A stretch of 8,899 nt of DNA from an uncultured Lachnospiraceae bacterium (lineage in GTDB: Bacteria > Bacillota > Clostridia > Lachnospirales > Lachnospiraceae): assembly GCA_947565255.1 (NCBI GenBank), contig CANOFI010000083.1, positions 1 through 8,899 of the forward strand, given 5' to 3'. The notes beneath the pieces are model-generated. The model saw nothing but the letters and a program-made list of their open reading frames with translations. It was not told the DNA's origin and made no database searches. The first letter of the stretch is position 1; the number at the start of each line of letters is the position of its first letter. Position numbers and translations under genes: made by a program. Below are positions 6,771 through 8,899 of this stretch, piece after piece.

Positions 6771-6799
6771 ATTTTATCACGGAATCCGGCAGCGCGCAA
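6771..6799 (-). promoter_or_regulatory. Promoter of the DUF6472-like gene and probable operon
   Basis: Minus strand TTGCGC (plus positions 6794-6799), a 17-bp spacer ending in TGA, then TAAAAT (6771-6776), giving an extended -10 TGATAAAAT. The transcript would have a leader of about 80 nt. This is the only good promoter I see ahead of the 6504-6683, 5685-6419 and 4301-5623 genes. Confidence 0.6.
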
Positions 6800-6843
6800 C
6801 CGCTTTTTCATGAACCGTAAAACATGCCTGCATTACTTTTTTC

Positions 6844-8229
6844 CTAACTTAAATGCATTCCCGCCAGCAGCATTCCTGCAAGACCATAGTACGTAATGAC
6901 CGCCACAAGATCATTTACCGTGGTAATCAGAGGGCCCGACGCAACCGCAGGGTCTACTTTGATTTTATGAAAAAACATAGGAACTACAGTTCCGACGAGG
7001 CTTGAAATCACCATGGCCAGAAATAAGGCCAGTCCTACGCAGCCCGCCACCATAAAGCCGTCCCCAAAAGCCAGTCCTTTTGCCAGATACAGATAAAAGC
7101 CCACACAGATAAAAGAAAGCAGTCCCAGTAATAATCCGTTGGTCCCTCCAACCCGCACTTCTTTCAAAACAAAGCGCATCTTTACCCTTCCGGAAATTTC
7201 TTCATCCATCAGAACCCTGATCGTGACAGCCAGCGACTGGGTTCCCACATTCCCGGCCATATCCAGTATCAGTGACTGAAAGCTTACTACAATGACAACC
7301 TGCGCAACCACCGCCTCAAAAACTCCCACAACGCTTGAGACAACCATTCCAAGCCCCAAAAGGAGTACCAGCCATGGCAGACGTTTTTTCATACTGTCGG
7401 ACAGCCTTTCATTCAAATCCTCTTCTGCCGTAAGACCGGCCAGCTTCGCGTAGTCATCCCCCATCTCTTCATCAACCGCTTCAATAATATCCTCTGCTGT
7501 AATGACACCTATAATTTCTTTGTTTTCATTTAATACCGGGATGGAGTCCTCCGCATAATCCTTCAGACATTCAATTGTTGCATAAATTTTTTCCGTTGCA
7601 CGTACACTCGGATAACTTTTGCTTACGATTGTTTCCAGCCTTACATGCTCCCTGGCAATGATTAAATCCTTCAGTTCCATTGCCCCGGCATATTTTCCGT
7701 TTTCATCCACCACATAAATGGTATTGATATTATCATTTTCATGGGCCTGGCTGACAACAGAGCGCATTGCCTCTTTGATCGAAAAGACTTCCGAAACCGT
7801 GACATAATTTGTCGTCATCATATGCCCGATTTCATCATCCTCAAAAGAATTGATCAGGCGGATGTCCTCCGATGATTCCCCGTCCATAAGAGAAATGAGC
7901 TGTTCCCTTTTCTTCTCATCCTCTATTCCCTCAAGCGCATCTACCGCATCGTCTGCATCCATGCTGCCTAAAACATTGGCCGCCTGCCTTGGCGAAAGCT
8001 CCTCCAGGTAAACGGATACATGGTCTATATATGACAGAATTCCCGCAACCCGCTCCACGCCGAGAATCCTGTACAGCCTTTTTCTGGAAGCCGAATCCAG
8101 CTCCTCTAAAGCCCCTGCAAGGTCATTCTCATGATAGTTGTCCAGTGCTTTTTTTATTTTGCTGTCAGAATTTCCGCTTAAAATAATCTTTATAATTTCC
8201 CGTGAACGTGTGTATTCACCCATTTTCAT
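6844..8229 (-). CDS. mgtE: Magnesium transporter MgtE
   Basis: Mg2+-selective channel/transporter of the inner membrane, gated by intracellular Mg2+. From the chosen start it is 461 residues, normal for the family. Order of parts: N-domain (about 10-130, with ELSPRQAANVL and MDADDAVDAL), two CBS repeats (about 136-257, with INTIYVVDENGKYAG and SIPVLNENKEIIGVITAEDI), the plug helix (about 260-280), then the five-helix membrane domain (about 283-460). Hallmarks of the pore domain are RLPW, GNVGTQS (326-332) and DPAVASGPLITTVND (426-440). The last Asp probably corresponds to the pore aspartate of Thermus MgtE. The frame is open to 8274, but the ATG at 8229 has AGGAGGAG 5 nt upstream and is preferred; 8274 has no ribosome binding site. 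It has a perfect promoter and a long structured leader (8230-8524), and no clear terminator follows. Confidence 0.95.
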   Translation of the reverse strand: MKMGEYTRSREIIKIILSGNSDSKIKKALDNYHENDLAGALEELDSASRKRLYRILGVERVAGILSYIDHVSVYLEELSPRQAANVLGSMDADDAVDALEGIEDEKKREQLISLMDGESSEDIRLINSFEDDEIGHMMTTNYVTVSEVFSIKEAMRSVVSQAHENDNINTIYVVDENGKYAGAMELKDLIIAREHVRLETIVSKSYPSVRATEKIYATIECLKDYAEDSIPVLNENKEIIGVITAEDIIEAVDEEMGDDYAKLAGLTAEEDLNERLSDSMKKRLPWLVLLLGLGMVVSSVVGVFEAVVAQVVIVVSFQSLILDMAGNVGTQSLAVTIRVLMDEEISGRVKMRFVLKEVRVGGTNGLLLGLLSFICVGFYLYLAKGLAFGDGFMVAGCVGLALFLAMVISSLVGTVVPMFFHKIKVDPAVASGPLITTVNDLVAVITYYGLAGMLLAGMHLS

Positions 8230-8293
8230 AAAATCTCCTCCTCGTATCACAAATTTGTAAGCCTTATTATCCATCTTATGATTTGATGTTTGA

Positions 8294-8327
8294 GGTATTT
8301 TTACGCAAAAATGGGCATAAAAATACC
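8294..8327 (-). promoter_or_regulatory. Hairpin B in the mgtE leader
   Basis: On the transcript, GGTATTTTTATGC (plus 8315-8327) pairs with GCGTAAAAATACC (8294-8306) over 13 bp including one U-G pair, with an 8-nt loop. It lies about 50 nt upstream of the mgtE ribosome binding site. No T tract follows, so it is not a standard intrinsic terminator. Its 5' edge (8326-8327) is shared with hairpin A. Confidence 0.6.
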
Positions 8328-8351
8328 ATCACCTAATTGGTATGGCGATGG
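8326..8351 (-). promoter_or_regulatory. Hairpin A in the mgtE leader
   Basis: On the transcript, CCATCGCC (plus 8344-8351) pairs with GGTGATGG (8326-8333) over 8 bp including one G-U pair, with a 10-nt loop. The loop contains ATACC (8339-8343), which could alternatively pair with GGTAT (8323-8327), the 5' strand of hairpin B. The arrangement permits competing folds. Confidence 0.5.
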
Positions 8352-8373
8352 CATGGCACGTTACATATCTATT

Positions 8374-8481
8374 TCAGGCACACTCAGAAGGCTGCCGTTT
8401 CAAACAGAGTGCAACCATGACATCTAACATATTCCACGTCTCACCGTTCCATAATCGACTTCGACTGTCCAAATTGTCCAT
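8374..8481 (-). CDS. Putative 35-residue leader peptide upstream of mgtE
   Basis: A short reading frame in the mgtE leader. The ATG at 8481 is preceded by GAGAGGAAG with about 9 nt between AGGA and the start. The product begins MDNLDSRSRLWNGETW and ends LKRQPSECA, with a TGA stop at 8374-8376. It holds Asp2, Asp5, Glu14, Asp20, two Trp and two Cys, and has no signal peptide or membrane segment. It is unrecognised. Its last codons overlap a hairpin-forming segment (8377-8385 with 8407-8416), so a ribosome on the frame would change leader folding. It ends about 145 nt before the mgtE ATG. A role as a regulatory leader peptide is inference; it could equally be a chance frame inside a structured RNA. 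Confidence 0.45.
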   Translation of the reverse strand: MDNLDSRSRLWNGETWNMLDVMVALCLKRQPSECA

Positions 8482-8530
8482 GGTTCCACTTCCTCTCTGC
8501 TTCTTCCCTTTTTCTTCATGCTACATTTCC

Positions 8531-8559
8531 ATTATATCCGCCGCTATTTCTTATGTCAA
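8531..8559 (-). promoter_or_regulatory. Consensus sigma-A promoter of mgtE
   Basis: Minus strand TTGACA (plus positions 8554-8559), a 17-bp spacer and TATAAT (8531-8536), a perfect match to the vegetative consensus. The predicted start near 8524 gives a leader of about 295 nt before the mgtE ATG. A promoter this strong on a Mg2+ transporter suggests control after initiation, in the leader. Confidence 0.88.
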
Positions 8560-8571
8560 TTATTTTTTCCT

Positions 8572-8621
8572 ATATAGAAATTAAAAAATTTCAGAACCCG
8601 TATGAAAAATAATTTCTATAT
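8572..8621. repeat. Long inverted repeat upstream of the mgtE promoter
   Basis: ATATAGAAATTA (8572-8583) and TAATTTCTATAT (8610-8621) form a perfect 12-bp inverted repeat. A second inner pair, TTTCA (8589-8593) and TGAAA (8603-8607), encloses a 9-nt loop. It begins 13 bp upstream of the mgtE -35 box and overlaps a second -10-like sequence. It could be an operator or a transcribed hairpin; which is not decidable from sequence. Confidence 0.5.
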
Positions 8622-8628
8622 TATACCA
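8620..8628 (-). promoter_or_regulatory. Extended -10 element, possible second mgtE promoter
   Basis: Minus strand TGGTATAAT is a perfect extended -10 (TATAAT at plus 8620-8625). The position 17 bp upstream (AGTGTG) is a poor -35. If active it would transcribe through the inverted repeat and the main mgtE promoter. Confidence 0.3.
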
Positions 8629-8810
8629 GGTTTTCCCTGATGCACACTCGCTTCGCCGGGGCAGATACCAGCGGGCTATGTTGACTGAATTCGGGGCAAA
8701 TATCACGCAAATTGAGGAGTATCGGTCATAAGGAGTGCCAAGCATTGCTTGGTGAATTCCTTATGACACTGTGGCCGGCGTGAATGCATTTTCAGACATG
8801 CCCTGACCTT
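8629..8810. other. Non-coding stretch, no gene recognised except one hairpin
   Basis: No convincing protein or known RNA gene is visible here on either strand. A plus-strand frame is open from about 8606 to a TAA at 8729-8731 and ends in ANITQIEEYRS, but its only ATG (8678) lacks a ribosome binding site. It could be a decayed gene end or chance. The one strong structural element is the hairpin at 8725-8767. Confidence 0.4.
8725..8767. repeat. Two-tier inverted repeat (hairpin) of unknown role
   Basis: GTCATAAGGA (8725-8734) and TCCTTATGAC (8758-8767) form a perfect 10-bp outer stem. Inside, CCAAGC (8738-8743) and GCTTGG (8747-8752) form a perfect 6-bp stem with a 3-nt loop, and an asymmetric internal loop separates the two. 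There is no T tract on either side, so it is not an ordinary intrinsic terminator. It may be an RNA element, a protein site or a mobile-repeat remnant. Confidence 0.65.
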
Positions 8811-8847
8811 CCACAACATCTAGTTGAAAACCACAACATATTGTAGT
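8811..8847 (+). promoter_or_regulatory. Two operator-like repeats over the right-edge promoter
   Basis: CCACAACAT occurs at 8811-8819 and again at 8831-8839, exactly 20 bp apart in the same orientation. The second copy is part of a near-palindrome, ACCACAA-CATA-TTGTAGT (8830-8847), with 6 of 7 arm positions matching. The first copy is a poorer palindrome. The second lies between the -35 and -10 boxes and the first just upstream of -35, an arrangement typical of a repressor with two dimer sites. Confidence 0.5.
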
Positions 8848-8852
8848 ATAAT
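8824..8852 (+). promoter_or_regulatory. Promoter of the truncated right-edge gene
   Basis: TTGAAA (8824-8829), a 17-bp spacer and perfect TATAAT (8847-8852). The transcript would start near 8859, only about 13 nt before the ATG, leaving a short leader containing the AAAGG ribosome binding site. Confidence 0.75.
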
Positions 8853-8871
8853 GAATTACGAGAAAGGAAAC

Positions 8872-8899
8872 ATGGAAAAAGATACTAAGAAACGGATTA
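8872..8899 (+). CDS. 5' end of a truncated gene, possibly an autoregulated repressor
   Basis: Only nine codons are in the window: ATG at 8872 reading MEKDTKKRI, with AAAGG about 4 nt upstream and a strong promoter just before it. The product cannot be identified from this. The two dyad repeats over its promoter contain ACTACAA/ACCACAA half-sites. They recall BlaI/MecI-type operators, and BlaI-family repressors often start with a short basic stretch, so an autoregulated BlaI/MecI-like repressor is one guess. This is inference with little support. The gene diverges from mgtE. Confidence 0.55.

Noticed and set aside
8230..8274. mgtE start at 8274 adding 15 residues
   Set aside because: No ribosome binding site upstream of 8274, whereas AGGAGGAG sits 5 nt before the ATG at 8229.
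8230..8524. M-box (ykoK) Mg2+ riboswitch in the mgtE leader
   Set aside because: I looked for its conserved core (such as the GTTAGGTGAGGCTCCT and GCTGCTGCC segments) and found no match; only a short TTAGGTGA coincidence is present. A covariance search would settle it.
8342..8584. 80-codon plus-strand frame across the mgtE leader
   Set aside because: It is antisense to the mgtE promoter and leader, has no ribosome binding site, and its composition looks non-coding.
8606..8731. Plus-strand open stretch ending in ANITQIEEYRS as a gene or pseudogene
   Set aside because: The only ATG (8678) lacks a ribosome binding site and I recognise no family; too short to tell a gene relic from chance.

Overview
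The window reads as a chromosomal housekeeping stretch from a Gram-positive Clostridia-class bacterium, most likely Lachnospiraceae-like. This rests on AGGAGG-type ribosome binding sites, consensus sigma-A promoters, the type of proteins encoded (QueH, a small acidic Cys protein resembling DUF6472, an M18 aminopeptidase, an AlkD-like protein) and a tRNA gene without an encoded CCA end. The assignment is by recognition only; no search was run. No transposase, phage gene, CRISPR array or defence system is visible.

Layout, left to right. All complete protein genes lie on the minus strand, so transcription runs right to left; only the tRNA gene and a partial gene at the right edge are on the plus strand. 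Positions 42-1127 encode aspartate-semialdehyde dehydrogenase (asd), with its own promoter and a leader containing a long hairpin. Positions 1362-2759 encode argininosuccinate lyase (argH), whose promoter overlaps the stop codon of the next gene upstream, queH (2823-3488, epoxyqueuosine reductase). A plus-strand tRNA-Thr(CGU) with a strong promoter and intrinsic terminator diverges from queH (3612-3753). A minus-strand run follows: an unknown single-pass membrane protein (3840-4190), an M18 aminopeptidase (4301-5623), an AlkD-like HEAT-repeat protein (5685-6419) and a 59-residue acidic Cys-rich protein with a GTG start (6504-6683). The run is headed by an extended -10 promoter at 6771-6799. 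Next upstream is mgtE, a magnesium transporter (6844-8229).

The most interesting part is the roughly 640 bp between mgtE and the right-edge gene. A perfect consensus promoter (TTGACA-17-TATAAT) drives mgtE through a leader of about 295 nt. That leader holds a previously unmarked 35-codon reading frame with a good ribosome binding site, then several hairpins, some sharing strands. I could not find the core sequences of the known M-box magnesium riboswitch, so this may be a different leader control of a Mg2+ transporter, possibly coupled to leader-peptide translation. Further right are two more strong inverted repeats (8572-8621 and 8725-8767). The edge holds a promoter overlapped by two operator-like repeats spaced exactly 20 bp apart, in front of a truncated plus-strand gene.

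Functionally the genes are a mix of amino-acid biosynthesis (Asp-family and Arg), tRNA supply and queuosine modification, peptide turnover, a DNA-repair-like protein and Mg2+ homeostasis. They do not form one pathway. No novel multi-gene system is evident; the novelty, if any, is in the regulatory RNA and operator structures.
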